The notes below the pieces were generated by a model. That model had not been told where the DNA came from and ran no database searches. It saw only the letters and a list, made by a program, of their open reading frames with translations. Made by a program: the position numbers and the translations under genes. From Microvirga ossetica (lineage in GTDB: Bacteria; Pseudomonadota; Alphaproteobacteria; Rhizobiales; Beijerinckiaceae), in the NCBI RefSeq assembly GCF_002741015.1, contig NZ_CP016616.1:3381501-3445500 (forward strand): a stretch of DNA of 64,000 nucleotides. Direction: 5' to 3'. The first letter of the stretch is position 1. Each line of letters opens with the position of its first letter. Positions 9,484 to 18,272 of the stretch are shown one piece after another.

Positions 9484-11214
9484 TTGAGCATGAGCAAGAA
9501 AACTGGCGAGACCATCGTCGCAGAAGCCCTCCGTCAATGCCGGGCTCACTTTATCTACGCAATTGGCTTCAACGCTTTCATCAACATCCTGCTTCTCGCC
9601 TTCCCGCTGTTCATGATCCAGGTCTATGACCGGGTCCTGACATCGCGAAGCATCGAAACGCTGATTGCCCTCACGATCGGTCTGATCATCGCTCTGGTCT
9701 TCAAAGCCGTCTTTCAGTGGGCCCGCGGCGCTCTCTTCGTTCAAGCGGCGATCCGCATGGACCGGCTGCTGGCTGACCGAGTTCTGATGGCTCTCATCGA
9801 ACGTGGGGCCGGGGGAACCTCCGCGACGGGAAGTCAGGCGCTCCGGGATCTCGACAACTTCCGGCAGTTCGCTACCGGAAAGGGGGCTCTGGCGGCCATC
9901 GACGCTCCGTGGGCGGTCCTCTTTTCTGGCGTTCTGCTCCTGCTAGATCTTCAAGTCGGCCTGGTGGCGCTCTTCTGCACCGCACTGATGGGGGCAGCCA
10001 CGATTGCGAATTCCATTGTCACCAAGAGGGCCCTTGCCGAGACATCGCAATTCACCACGCAATCGTATGGCTTTGCCGACGCGAATCTGCGGGCGTCCGA
10101 GGCGATTGTAGCGATGGGCATGGTCGGGGCGGTGATCAACAAGTGGCGTGGCATGAGAAATCCCGCCCTCGACGTCCAGGTCAAGACGAGTCAAACGGGT
10201 GTCCTCTTCAACGCGGTTTTGAGTTCGGCCCGCATGCTCATCCAGGCGGTCATCATGATCGCCGGCGTGATCGAAGTCCTCTACAGCGACGCCCCCACCG
10301 GCATGCTGTTTGCTGCCATCATCGTCTCGGGTTTTGCCATGCGACCGATCGATCAGCTGGTGGCGGCGTGGGATGACTACGTCCCGGCGCGGCAGGCCCT
10401 GAAGCGCATCGAGACGCTCCTCTCCGACGACGCGCGATCGCACAATGGTACGGCTCTGCCGAAACCGCAGGGCCATCTGACGTGCTTCAACCTGTTCTAC
10501 GTTCCCCCCGGCCGCGAGCAGCCGATCCTGTCCAACGTCAATCTGGCGATCCGGCCCGGGGAATCGCTCGGGCTTATCGGCCTCAACGGCTCCGGCAAGA
10601 CCACCCTGGCGCGTCTCCTGGTGGGCAATCTGAAACCGACCCGCGGCAACATCCGCTTGGACGGTGCAGATCTGTGGGCCAGCAGTCGAGACGACATCGG
10701 GCGCCACATCGGCTACCTGCCCCAGAACATCTCTATTCTGAGCGGAACCGTTGCCGAAAACATTGGGCGTTATGGCATGCTCAACGATGAGGCAATCGTC
10801 GACGCGGCCAAGGCCGCTGGTGTTCACGACGTGATCCTTCGGCTGCCGAAGGGGTACGACACGGATATCGGCGACAGCGGACATCCGCTCTCGGGCGGGC
10901 AGCGGCAGCTGATTGCGCTGGCGCGGGCGATTGCCGGATCGCCCTCGCTCGTTGTTCTGGATGAGCCGAACTCCAACCTCGATGGACAAGCGGAAGAGGC
11001 GCTGGTCGCGTGCATTGCGGGCTTGAAGGAGCGCGGCATCAGTTGCGTTCTGATCACCCACCGACCGACCTTGGTGCGTGACCTCGACCATGCGGTCATT
11101 CTCAAGGAGGGCCAGGTGGTGAGCGCTGGCGCAACAGAGAATGTGTTCAAGCGACTCGGCCGTCCGGTTGTCATCAAGAATGCCTCCAATAGTGAACAGG
11201 GAGTGGCACAATGA
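9484..11214 (+). CDS. Type I secretion ABC transporter/permease (PrtD/PrsD-like)
   Basis: 576 aa. An N-terminal six-helix membrane domain (INILLLAFPLFMIQVYDRVLTSRS is typical of PrtD/HasD) is followed by an ATPase domain with Walker A GLNGSGKTT, signature LSGGQRQ and Walker B LVVLDEP. There is no N-terminal C39 peptidase domain, as expected for RTX exporters. Drives export of the RTX protein through a trimeric inner-membrane/fusion/outer-membrane channel. The TTG at 9484 has GGAAG 8 nt upstream; the ATG at 9490 is the alternative. The end overlaps the next gene by 4 nt. Confidence 0.93.
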   Translation: MSMSKKTGETIVAEALRQCRAHFIYAIGFNAFINILLLAFPLFMIQVYDRVLTSRSIETLIALTIGLIIALVFKAVFQWARGALFVQAAIRMDRLLADRVLMALIERGAGGTSATGSQALRDLDNFRQFATGKGALAAIDAPWAVLFSGVLLLLDLQVGLVALFCTALMGAATIANSIVTKRALAETSQFTTQSYGFADANLRASEAIVAMGMVGAVINKWRGMRNPALDVQVKTSQTGVLFNAVLSSARMLIQAVIMIAGVIEVLYSDAPTGMLFAAIIVSGFAMRPIDQLVAAWDDYVPARQALKRIETLLSDDARSHNGTALPKPQGHLTCFNLFYVPPGREQPILSNVNLAIRPGESLGLIGLNGSGKTTLARLLVGNLKPTRGNIRLDGADLWASSRDDIGRHIGYLPQNISILSGTVAENIGRYGMLNDEAIVDAAKAAGVHDVILRLPKGYDTDIGDSGHPLSGGQRQLIALARAIAGSPSLVVLDEPNSNLDGQAEEALVACIAGLKERGISCVLITHRPTLVRDLDHAVILKEGQVVSAGATENVFKRLGRPVVIKNASNSEQGVAQ

Positions 11215-12539
11215 GCATGGCATTTTCACTGCCGGCTGGTAGCACACCCAGCAACACGGCGGACTCGCCGCGGGCTCCGCTTCTCATCGGAGGCTTTGCC
11301 GCGCTTGTGATGGTTTTGGTCTTCGGTGTCTGGACCTCGCTGATGTCTGTGTCCGGTGGTGCCGTGGCCAACGGCAAGGTGACCATCGAAGGGAGCCGGA
11401 AATCGCTCCAGCACCAGGAGGGCGGTACCGTCGGCGGCATTCTTGTGCGGGAGGGACAGCGCGTCGAGAAGGGACAGCCGCTGCTCGAGCTCAACCGCAC
11501 CGCTCTGCAGGCCGAGGTTGCCATCCTTGAGAGCACGCGCACGGCAACGATCGTGCGCTTGGCCCGCCTCCGTGCGGAGGCCAGGAACGACACTCAGGTC
11601 ACCTGGCCCGCGGACGTGGCAGCGCTGCGTGCCGATCTCCAGGCCCGGTCCATCATCGACCAGGAAGCGGCTGTTTTCGACGCCCGCCTGACCGCGTACC
11701 GCGGCAACATCAATCTGCTCCAGCAGCAGATCGAAGGCCGGAAGCAGCAGATTGAAGGGCTTAAGGCGCGGCTTGCCGCGACGCAGCTCCAGCTAACATC
11801 CGTTGATCAGGAACGCAGCTCCTTGCTGCCGCTGGTCGAGAAGGGCCTGATCGCCAGGCCCCGCGTGCTGGCGCTGGAGCGTTCCTCCGCTTCCCTTTCA
11901 GGCGAGATCCAGACGATCAAATCACAGATGGATGCGGAGCGCAGCAGCATCCAGCAGGCTGAGACCCAGATTGATCAGCTGGAGAAGGACCGGCGCGAGG
12001 CTGGGGCCAAGGAGCTCGCCGAGTCGGAGGCGCGCCTGGCAGACGTGGCTCCTCGATTAACCTCGGCTCGTGAGAGGCTTGAACGGACGACGCTGGTGGC
12101 GCCGGAGGCCGGCTACGTCTATGGCCTCAGCGTGTTCAACACCGGCGCGGTCATCACGCCCGGCCAGACGGTGCTCGAAATTGTGCCCGCAGCGGAGGCC
12201 CTCGTCCTGAGTGTCGAAATCAATCCCAAGGATGTCGAGCGCGTGAGGTCCGGTCAGCACGTGACCGTGCATCTGCTGGCTTACTCACAACGCTACCAGT
12301 CGGTGATCAAAGGACAGCTGGACAAGGTGTCGGCGGACCGGTTTGACGACCGTCAAAGCCAGACCAGCTATTACCGCGGCACCGTCAGCATCACTCCGGG
12401 TGAGCTGCAACGGGCAAATGTGGAGCTCGTTCCCGGCATGCCGGTGAACGTGGTGATCGAGACCGGTGAACGCACCATCCTGGCCTACCTGTTGGATCCC
12501 ATCTTCAAGGTTGCCGACTTCGCGTTCCGGGAGCGGTAA
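11211..12539 (+). CDS. T1SS membrane fusion protein (HlyD/PrtE family)
   Basis: 442 aa. One N-terminal transmembrane helix (roughly residues 23-45), a lipoyl-like hairpin flanking a long Gln/Glu/Arg-rich coiled coil, and a C-terminal beta-barrel (PGMPVNVVIETGERT, then YLLDPI). It bridges the ABC exporter and a TolC-like outer-membrane channel that is not encoded here. Its ATG overlaps the exporter stop (ATGA). A strong terminator follows 24 nt downstream, so this ends the operon. Confidence 0.93.
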   Translation: MSMAFSLPAGSTPSNTADSPRAPLLIGGFAALVMVLVFGVWTSLMSVSGGAVANGKVTIEGSRKSLQHQEGGTVGGILVREGQRVEKGQPLLELNRTALQAEVAILESTRTATIVRLARLRAEARNDTQVTWPADVAALRADLQARSIIDQEAAVFDARLTAYRGNINLLQQQIEGRKQQIEGLKARLAATQLQLTSVDQERSSLLPLVEKGLIARPRVLALERSSASLSGEIQTIKSQMDAERSSIQQAETQIDQLEKDRREAGAKELAESEARLADVAPRLTSARERLERTTLVAPEAGYVYGLSVFNTGAVITPGQTVLEIVPAAEALVLSVEINPKDVERVRSGQHVTVHLLAYSQRYQSVIKGQLDKVSADRFDDRQSQTSYYRGTVSITPGELQRANVELVPGMPVNVVIETGERTILAYLLDPIFKVADFAFRER

Positions 12540-12562
12540 GGGCTCCAAACCTGCAAGCGCAA

Positions 12563-12591
12563 GGCGGGCCGAACCTAAGGCCCGCCTTTTT
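12563..12591 (+). terminator. Rho-independent terminator of the RTX/T1SS operon
   Basis: Perfect 8-bp stem GGCGGGCC/GGCCCGCC with an 8-nt loop, followed directly by TTTTT. Confidence 0.92.
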
Positions 12592-12598
12592 CATGCGA

Positions 12599-13813
12599 TC
12601 AGGAGGCCAGCAGGTCGAGGTAACGCGGGAGGGCTCGTGTCCTGAAGTCGTAGCGCTCCACCACGGTCTCCCGTGCCGCCAGCGACAGCCGCTGTCGCTG
12701 GCCCGGGTCATCCAGCAGCTCGCACACCGTCCTCACGAGCGCGGCCTGGTCGAAAAAGTCGACGGTGCGGCCATTCTTGCCATCGTCCAAAACCTCAAGC
12801 ACCGGGCCTGTGGCGGAGCCTAGTATCGTGCAACCGCATGCCATGGCCTCTAGGAACGACCATGACAGGACAAAGGGGTAGGTCAGGTAGACGTGAACGG
12901 ACGAAATCTGCAGCAGGGTGAGGTAATCGGCATAGGCCAGCTTGCCGAGAAAATGCACGCGGCTGAGATCAAGATCGTCCCCGACCTCGTTCATCATTGC
13001 CGCCTTCCAGGATTGGCCACTGGGGTGCTTCTGGCCATAGCTGACCTCTTCCCGGCCGACGAGCAGGACCTGTGCTTCAGGCCGCTGTCGGAGAAGTTCG
13101 GGCAGGGCCCGCATGAAGACGTGAAAGCCGCGATAGGGCTCGAGCGAGCGTGACACGTAGGTGACCACCTCGTCGGTCTTGGTGAGTGTCACACCGGTCG
13201 ACAGCTGAAATGACGCCGCGGGGTTCGGCGCCAGGAGTGTGGTGTCGATCCCCTCATGGATGATCTCGAGCTGCGATCGAATTGGTGGTGGAAACAGACT
13301 GGCCTGCCATTGGGTCGGAGTGATGCACCGCGACGCGGCCGCGAAGGCCATGAGGTTGGTGGTGTTGCGCAGGGGCACGTGCCGGAGATCGAGGCTCTTG
13401 ACGGCAAGTTCCTGATCGAAGTCAAGGTCGCTGTTCCGAGCGCGATAAAAATATTCCAGATAGGCGATGACTCGAGCCTCGGGGAAAATTTCGGGCACGA
13501 ACAGGGCATCGCCCCAACCCGGATGAGCCAGAATGACATCGGGCCTGAAGCCTTTGTCCCGCAATGACGCAGCGAGATCCGCGACGGTCCGGCCGCGGCG
13601 CGCGTGCTCGCCGAAGTCCTGAGCCAGCGGGAAGACCGGCTCGACCGGACCTGTCGAATGCTCGTAGGCGCGATAGCTCAGCCGGCTCGCCTCAGCCTGG
13701 CTGCGCTCCCCGTTGCCAATCCCGACAACCCGCCAATCGTCCCGCGCCGCAAGCTCCTTGGCGAGCAGCTTGAACTGACCGGGGAAGTTGGGGTGAATGA
13801 GAAGGAGATTCAT
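12599..13813 (-). CDS. Glycosyltransferase family 4
   Basis: 404 aa GT-B enzyme. The N-terminus LLLIHPNFPGQFK is typical of the GT4 N-terminal domain subgroup of polysaccharide clusters. The C-terminal Rossmann half has VSRSLEPYRGF, VLLVGR and the E-x7-E region LEAMACGCTILGS. It is not closely similar to the two paired GT4 genes here. Convergent with the secretion operon across a shared terminator, and divergent from the GT2-like gene at 14071. Probably another transferase of the same surface glycan. Confidence 0.9.
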   Translation of the reverse strand: MNLLLIHPNFPGQFKLLAKELAARDDWRVVGIGNGERSQAEASRLSYRAYEHSTGPVEPVFPLAQDFGEHARRGRTVADLAASLRDKGFRPDVILAHPGWGDALFVPEIFPEARVIAYLEYFYRARNSDLDFDQELAVKSLDLRHVPLRNTTNLMAFAAASRCITPTQWQASLFPPPIRSQLEIIHEGIDTTLLAPNPAASFQLSTGVTLTKTDEVVTYVSRSLEPYRGFHVFMRALPELLRQRPEAQVLLVGREEVSYGQKHPSGQSWKAAMMNEVGDDLDLSRVHFLGKLAYADYLTLLQISSVHVYLTYPFVLSWSFLEAMACGCTILGSATGPVLEVLDDGKNGRTVDFFDQAALVRTVCELLDDPGQRQRLSLAARETVVERYDFRTRALPRYLDLLAS

Positions 13814-14070
13814 GGGGCAGGGTGTAGCAGATCGGTGATCGGAGCAACAGAACGAGACTGACTCTCACGCGTCGTCAATCTTTGTTTCCCTTGATCAGAC
13901 GGCTGACTGCCCGGGTGTGGCCTTTTCTTGCGACCTTATGTCTGTCGGAGTTCTCATCCAGGGGCCGTCCCTGTCAACGGTATAGCATAGAAGTCTGTCG
14001 GCGATCGGGCATAGGAGAGCATCGTTGATAATCAGATGAACCAAGAGCCGGTCGGCCACAGCACACTCCT
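13814..14070. promoter_or_regulatory. Divergent promoter region between glycosyltransferase genes
   Basis: 257 nt between divergently read genes. No clear sigma70 hexamers were found. It includes a 12-codon frame (ATG 14036, stop 14072-14074) whose stop overlaps the GTG of the following gene. Confidence 0.4.
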
Positions 14071-16044
14071 GTGACAGTCGATCTCCTTGACGAATGTCAG
14101 TCTGTTCTTCAAAACACTACAAAATTCTATCAGTACAGCAAGCGAACTCTGGGGCAGCTTTTCGTGAAAACCGCAACACTCTCAGCCGCAGGTGGCTTGC
14201 GCGTTAGCGTCGAACGGCTGATCTCATTGCGAGGGAGCTTGGCTGTTATCGTGCACGTTCCCGCCGGGGCCACACTCGATGACACTGTGCGCCTCAAACT
14301 GGTTCAAGGGGATGTCATCTCCACAGTAGCGCGGGGCGAGTGGATCGCAATCGGACCCGCCGGCGGCGGAGGGACGGGCGGTGAGAAGCGTGTGAAGACC
14401 CAGCGCAAAATGGCGGCGGCTCTAACGGCCGAGCCGAACCTGCCGCACACACAGCGGTTCGCTGTCGCCGTCCCGCAGGAGGCTGCCAAGCGCTTCAACC
14501 CTAAACTTTCAATCGCGGTTTCAATCGACGCGTCTCGGCCAGGCCGGGCGATCATGGTGTCTGCGAGCTCCATTGGTCCCGCCGATCTTGTGGGAGACCT
14601 CCGTGCAGCCTTCGCCCCAATGCTGAAAGCATCCGGCCAGGACGAGTTCGCTGCGATCCTGGGAGCGTCGCTCGCGCTCAAGCCTCTTGAAACTCCGGAT
14701 CTGTTCGCGATCGAGCATCTTGTTATCTCCGGCACCGGGCTCGTAGCGAGCGGCTGGATGGCCAATCTCGGCAGCCGGATCATCCATGTGGTCAGCGCGG
14801 ATCTGGAGACATGGCTCGACCACGCATCGATCAAGCGAAGCGCGCGGGCGGACGTGCACGCACACCTGCACAGCCGACATGCGTTGACGGGGGCTTCGGA
14901 AGAGCACGGCTTCACCTTCGTGATCCCCGCGGCCGCCGTGCAGGATCAGGATCTCTACTTCGTTGAAGTCGCGCCAGACGGTGCAGCGGTCACATTCCAC
15001 GGTCCGGTGCCGGTCGCCCCCGAGAGAGATGACGCCCTCGCACGAAAGGTCGTCGGAGAGGCGTTCGGCGACATCCGCTCGTTGAGGGCAGAGGACATCG
15101 ACCGGAGCTACCGGCATCTGCTCTCGATCGACAAGGCCGAAATGCGGGCCCAAATCTTCGATTTCGGCCCGCCGCTACGCAACGATAAGCCAGTCGCCTC
15201 CGTGATCATTCCATTTTATGGCGACGGCTTCTTCCTAAACTGCGTGCATTATCTGCAACGCATCCTGGACGATAACTTCGAGCTGGTGGTGGTCGTCGAC
15301 GATCCCCGCATCTGGTCGGAAGTCTACAATGGGGTGGCCCTGCGCAGTACCGGCTTCAAGGTTCCGATCCGCCTGTTGCGCAATGTTGCAAATTACGGCT
15401 ATGGCGGCGCCAACAACATTGCGGTTCGCTTGTCCCGTGGTGACGTGCTGTTCCTGATGAACTCTGACATCCTGGTGAAGGATGCCACCGGCCTCCACAG
15501 GGCGGCGGAAGCGATCCGAGATCGCAAGCGTGGCTCAGGGCGGGAACTCGTCGTCGGCTTTTCTCTTCTTTACGAGGACAACACCATCCAGCACATCGGG
15601 ATGACGTTCCCGCGATCTTCCTCCATGGGCAATCTGCTGGTCGCCGATCATCCCATGAAAGGCTTGCCGTTCGAGCTTTATGAGGGCGATACAATTCGAC
15701 CTGCTCACGCAGTCACGGCAGCGCTCATGGCAATGTCGAAGGATCTCTTCCAGAACCTCGACGGCTTCGACCTGCGCTTCGAGCGCGGCGATTTCGAGGA
15801 TGCGGATTTGTGCTTGAGGGCACGCCAAAAGGGCGCCGAGATTCAGGTTCATGTGCACCCGGGCTTGTATCACCTGGAGCGCCAGTCCATCCCGGCAATC
15901 GGAGACCACGACATCCGGGCTATGGTGACCTACATGAACTGCGCGGAGTTCAACCGGCGCTGGGAGGCGGAGCTCTCAAAGCCCAAGCGTGTCTTCAAAG
16001 TTTCCAAGCCGCATCCTCCCGGGCCATCAGATACCCAGGTGTAA
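14071..16044 (+). CDS. GT2-type glycosyltransferase with N-terminal beta-rich domain (second pair)
   Basis: 657 aa, same architecture as the gene at 2720-4474: a long N-terminal region with SGWMANLG, then a GT-A domain with ASVIIPFYGDG, VVVVDDP, NYGYGGANNIAV, LMNSDIL, FEDADLCLRARQKG and YHLERQSI. Inverting nucleotide-sugar transferase, acceptor unknown. The GTG start has no convincing ribosome site; it overlaps the stop of a 12-codon upstream frame, so coupling is possible. Followed after 49 nt by its GT4 partner. Confidence 0.87.
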   Translation: MTVDLLDECQSVLQNTTKFYQYSKRTLGQLFVKTATLSAAGGLRVSVERLISLRGSLAVIVHVPAGATLDDTVRLKLVQGDVISTVARGEWIAIGPAGGGGTGGEKRVKTQRKMAAALTAEPNLPHTQRFAVAVPQEAAKRFNPKLSIAVSIDASRPGRAIMVSASSIGPADLVGDLRAAFAPMLKASGQDEFAAILGASLALKPLETPDLFAIEHLVISGTGLVASGWMANLGSRIIHVVSADLETWLDHASIKRSARADVHAHLHSRHALTGASEEHGFTFVIPAAAVQDQDLYFVEVAPDGAAVTFHGPVPVAPERDDALARKVVGEAFGDIRSLRAEDIDRSYRHLLSIDKAEMRAQIFDFGPPLRNDKPVASVIIPFYGDGFFLNCVHYLQRILDDNFELVVVVDDPRIWSEVYNGVALRSTGFKVPIRLLRNVANYGYGGANNIAVRLSRGDVLFLMNSDILVKDATGLHRAAEAIRDRKRGSGRELVVGFSLLYEDNTIQHIGMTFPRSSSMGNLLVADHPMKGLPFELYEGDTIRPAHAVTAALMAMSKDLFQNLDGFDLRFERGDFEDADLCLRARQKGAEIQVHVHPGLYHLERQSIPAIGDHDIRAMVTYMNCAEFNRRWEAELSKPKRVFKVSKPHPPGPSDTQV

Positions 16045-16093
16045 TGATGGTTCGCACTCAGCATGCAGACCGAATGGTAGGGGCAGACCAACA

Positions 16094-17389
16094 ATGCGCG
16101 TAATGGTCCTTTCGCATGGACACCCGGATCTCGGCGCGGGTGGTGCAGAGCGTGCAGCCTACTCGCTGTTTCAAAAGCTCAAGGCCGACCCGACAGTTGA
16201 AAAGGCTGTCTTCGTCGCTCGGGCGGAACATCAGGCTATTGGACACAGTGCCTTCTTTGGCAGCTTCCGGGGGCGCCCCGACGAGATTCTGGTAGCCCCG
16301 CCGCCTGTCGATGGCTTCACGTTCCAGAGCCAGAACTACGACCTGCTGAAGCAGTTGATCATGGAACTCATCCGCCACGTGCGGCCGGACGTGGTGCATG
16401 TCCATCACTTCATCTACTGGGGCCTCGATATTTTTGAGCTGTTTCAGCAGGCGGGCGTGCGCGTTGTCTTCACTTTCCACGAATACGCGGCGATCTGCGC
16501 GCATTTCGGCCAGATGATCAAGACCAACGGCCGGCTCTGCTACGCAGCCTCGCCGGCCGAGTGCAGCCAGTGTTTTCCAAGGATGAGCGCAGGCAAGTTC
16601 TTCGTCCGGGAGTCAATTGCGAAGATGTTCTTCGACAATGTCGATGCGTTCGTCGCTCCGAGCAGCTTCCTGAAAGACCGGTTTGTCGCCTGGGGTCTGC
16701 CGGCCGAGCGCATCGCCGTGATCGAGAACATCATGGATCAGGGAGTTCTGCACCGCAGCCACGCTCCCACGGGTCGCAAGCTCGTGTCTGTGGAGACCAG
16801 CCGTCCTCTCACGCTTGCGTTCTTCGGCCAGATTAATCCCTACAAGGGGGTCGATGTGCTGCTCGAAGCCTGCGCGTCGTTGCCGAAGAAGATCCGCAAG
16901 AGGCTTGCCGTGCGGATCCACGGCGAAAACAAGCACTTCCAGGATACCGAGTTCGCGCAGAAGATCGATCGCCTGCTCGAAGAGACGCGTGATGTCGTGC
17001 GCCTGATGGGGGGCTATCGCAACCAGGACGTTGTCGGTCTGATGCAGGAGAGCGATTGGGTCGTCATTCCCTCGATTTGGTGGGAGAACTCGCCGATTGT
17101 CATCCAGGAGGCCCGCATCGCCGGGCGCCCGATGATCTACGCGGATATCGGCGGCATAGCCGAGAAAGTCGATCCAGAACTTGATCTTCCTTTTTCCGCA
17201 GGCAGCCCCGGTGCCCTCGCGGATGTCATCAGGTTGCTGGTGGAGGGCGCATTCCAAGCCGACATGGGAGCGCTGTCCGCTCACGCCAAGTCACGACTGG
17301 CATTCGATACGGAGAATTTCGACCACCATGTGGCGCTCTACGCGCGTGATGCCTCCACAATTGAAAGGCTTGGGCAGCTTGCAAGTTAG
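16094..17389 (+). CDS. Glycosyltransferase family 4 (second GT2/GT4 pair)
   Basis: 431 aa from the ATG at 16094, where VMVLSHGHPDLGAGGAE aligns with the start of the GT4 at 1372. A longer frame back to 15989 overlaps the preceding gene and has no family similarity. It has PDVVHVHHF, the HEYAAICAHFGQM segment, LAFFGQINPYKG and the E-x7-E motif VIQEARIAGRP. Role as for its paralogue. Likely co-transcribed with the GT2-like gene upstream. Confidence 0.9.
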   Translation: MRVMVLSHGHPDLGAGGAERAAYSLFQKLKADPTVEKAVFVARAEHQAIGHSAFFGSFRGRPDEILVAPPPVDGFTFQSQNYDLLKQLIMELIRHVRPDVVHVHHFIYWGLDIFELFQQAGVRVVFTFHEYAAICAHFGQMIKTNGRLCYAASPAECSQCFPRMSAGKFFVRESIAKMFFDNVDAFVAPSSFLKDRFVAWGLPAERIAVIENIMDQGVLHRSHAPTGRKLVSVETSRPLTLAFFGQINPYKGVDVLLEACASLPKKIRKRLAVRIHGENKHFQDTEFAQKIDRLLEETRDVVRLMGGYRNQDVVGLMQESDWVVIPSIWWENSPIVIQEARIAGRPMIYADIGGIAEKVDPELDLPFSAGSPGALADVIRLLVEGAFQADMGALSAHAKSRLAFDTENFDHHVALYARDASTIERLGQLAS

Positions 17390-17650
17390 GCTTCTTGGTT
17401 CCTCCTTCAGGGCGTCAAGCGGCCTTGTGTTTTCGCGCGAGCGTGAAGTGGTTGGGGCGATATCAAATCTGTCGATGAATCACAGATTCGTCACAGGAGG
17501 TCTCTCTTCATGAGGTTTTGCTCTCTCACTTGAGGCCTGTTGCTATCAGATGTGGCACTTTGATGCTGCTTTGTTAGTCTTGTTTCAACAGACTCCAGAG
17601 TTTACGAGGGGTAAACACTTTTCACTGACCGAACGGATGGGGCAATCCAG
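17390..17650. promoter_or_regulatory. Promoter region of the rfbCBDA operon
   Basis: 261 nt with no gene. It carries the third TCAC-N7-TCAC copy 156 nt before the rfbC GTG, and GGGG about 8 nt before that start. Confidence 0.5.
17480..17494 (+). promoter_or_regulatory. TCAC-N7-TCAC motif, copy 3
   Basis: TCACAGATTCGTCAC, one mismatch from the two copies upstream of the RTX gene. It links the rhamnose operon and the RTX operon to a possible common regulator. Confidence 0.5.
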
Positions 17651-18238
17651 GTGTCGAACTTAACGGTACAGCAAACAGACATTCCTGATGTCGTGCTTAT
17701 CACGCCGCGTCGCTTCGGCGATGCCAGAGGCTGGTTCGCGGAAACTTACAACACGCGGGCTTTCTCAGCACCTCTGGGCACCATCACGTTTGTTCAGGAT
17801 AATCAGGCATTCTCAGCCCAAAGAGGCACCCTGCGGGGTTTGCACTTCCAGCGACCGCCCGAGCCGCAGGCCAAACTTGTTCGGGTTCTGCGCGGAAGCA
17901 TCTTCGACGTCGCCGTCGATCTGCGCGTGGGCTCTCCGACCTACGGGCGCTGGGTCGGCGCGACCCTCACGGCCGAGGGCGGCGAGCAGATCTTTGTGCC
18001 GCGCGGCTTCGCCCATGGCTACTGCACCCTGGAGCCGAACACCGAGGTCGCTTACAAGGCAGACGGCTTCTATGCACCGGCCTGCGATGCCGGCTTAGCC
18101 TGGAACGATCCGACCCTCGGCGTCGTCTGGCCGCTTGCCGCGGATGAAGCCATCCTCTCGGACAAGGACGAGATTCTGCCAGCCTTCAAAGATTTCGTTT
18201 CGCCATTCCGGTATGACCCGACGAGTGCGGCTGCCTGA
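17651..18238 (+). CDS. rfbC: dTDP-4-dehydrorhamnose 3,5-epimerase
   Basis: 195 aa cupin-fold enzyme for the third step of dTDP-L-rhamnose synthesis. Family signatures: [12 protein letters not shown] near the N-terminus, VQDNQAFS, the active-site His in [16 protein letters not shown] [16 protein letters not shown], and [11 protein letters not shown]. The length is typical. GTG start with GGGG about 8 nt upstream. First gene of a four-gene rhamnose operon in the order C-B-D-A. Confidence 0.95.
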   Translation: MSNLTVQQTDIPDVVLITPRRFGDARGWFAETYNTRAFSAPLGTITFVQDNQAFSAQRGTLRGLHFQRPPEPQAKLVRVLRGSIFDVAVDLRVGSPTYGRWVGATLTAEGGEQIFVPRGFAHGYCTLEPNTEVAYKADGFYAPACDAGLAWNDPTLGVVWPLAADEAILSDKDEILPAFKDFVSPFRYDPTSAAA

Positions 18239-18272
18239 ACGAGTCCATCACTTACGAGACTTGATACTCCCT

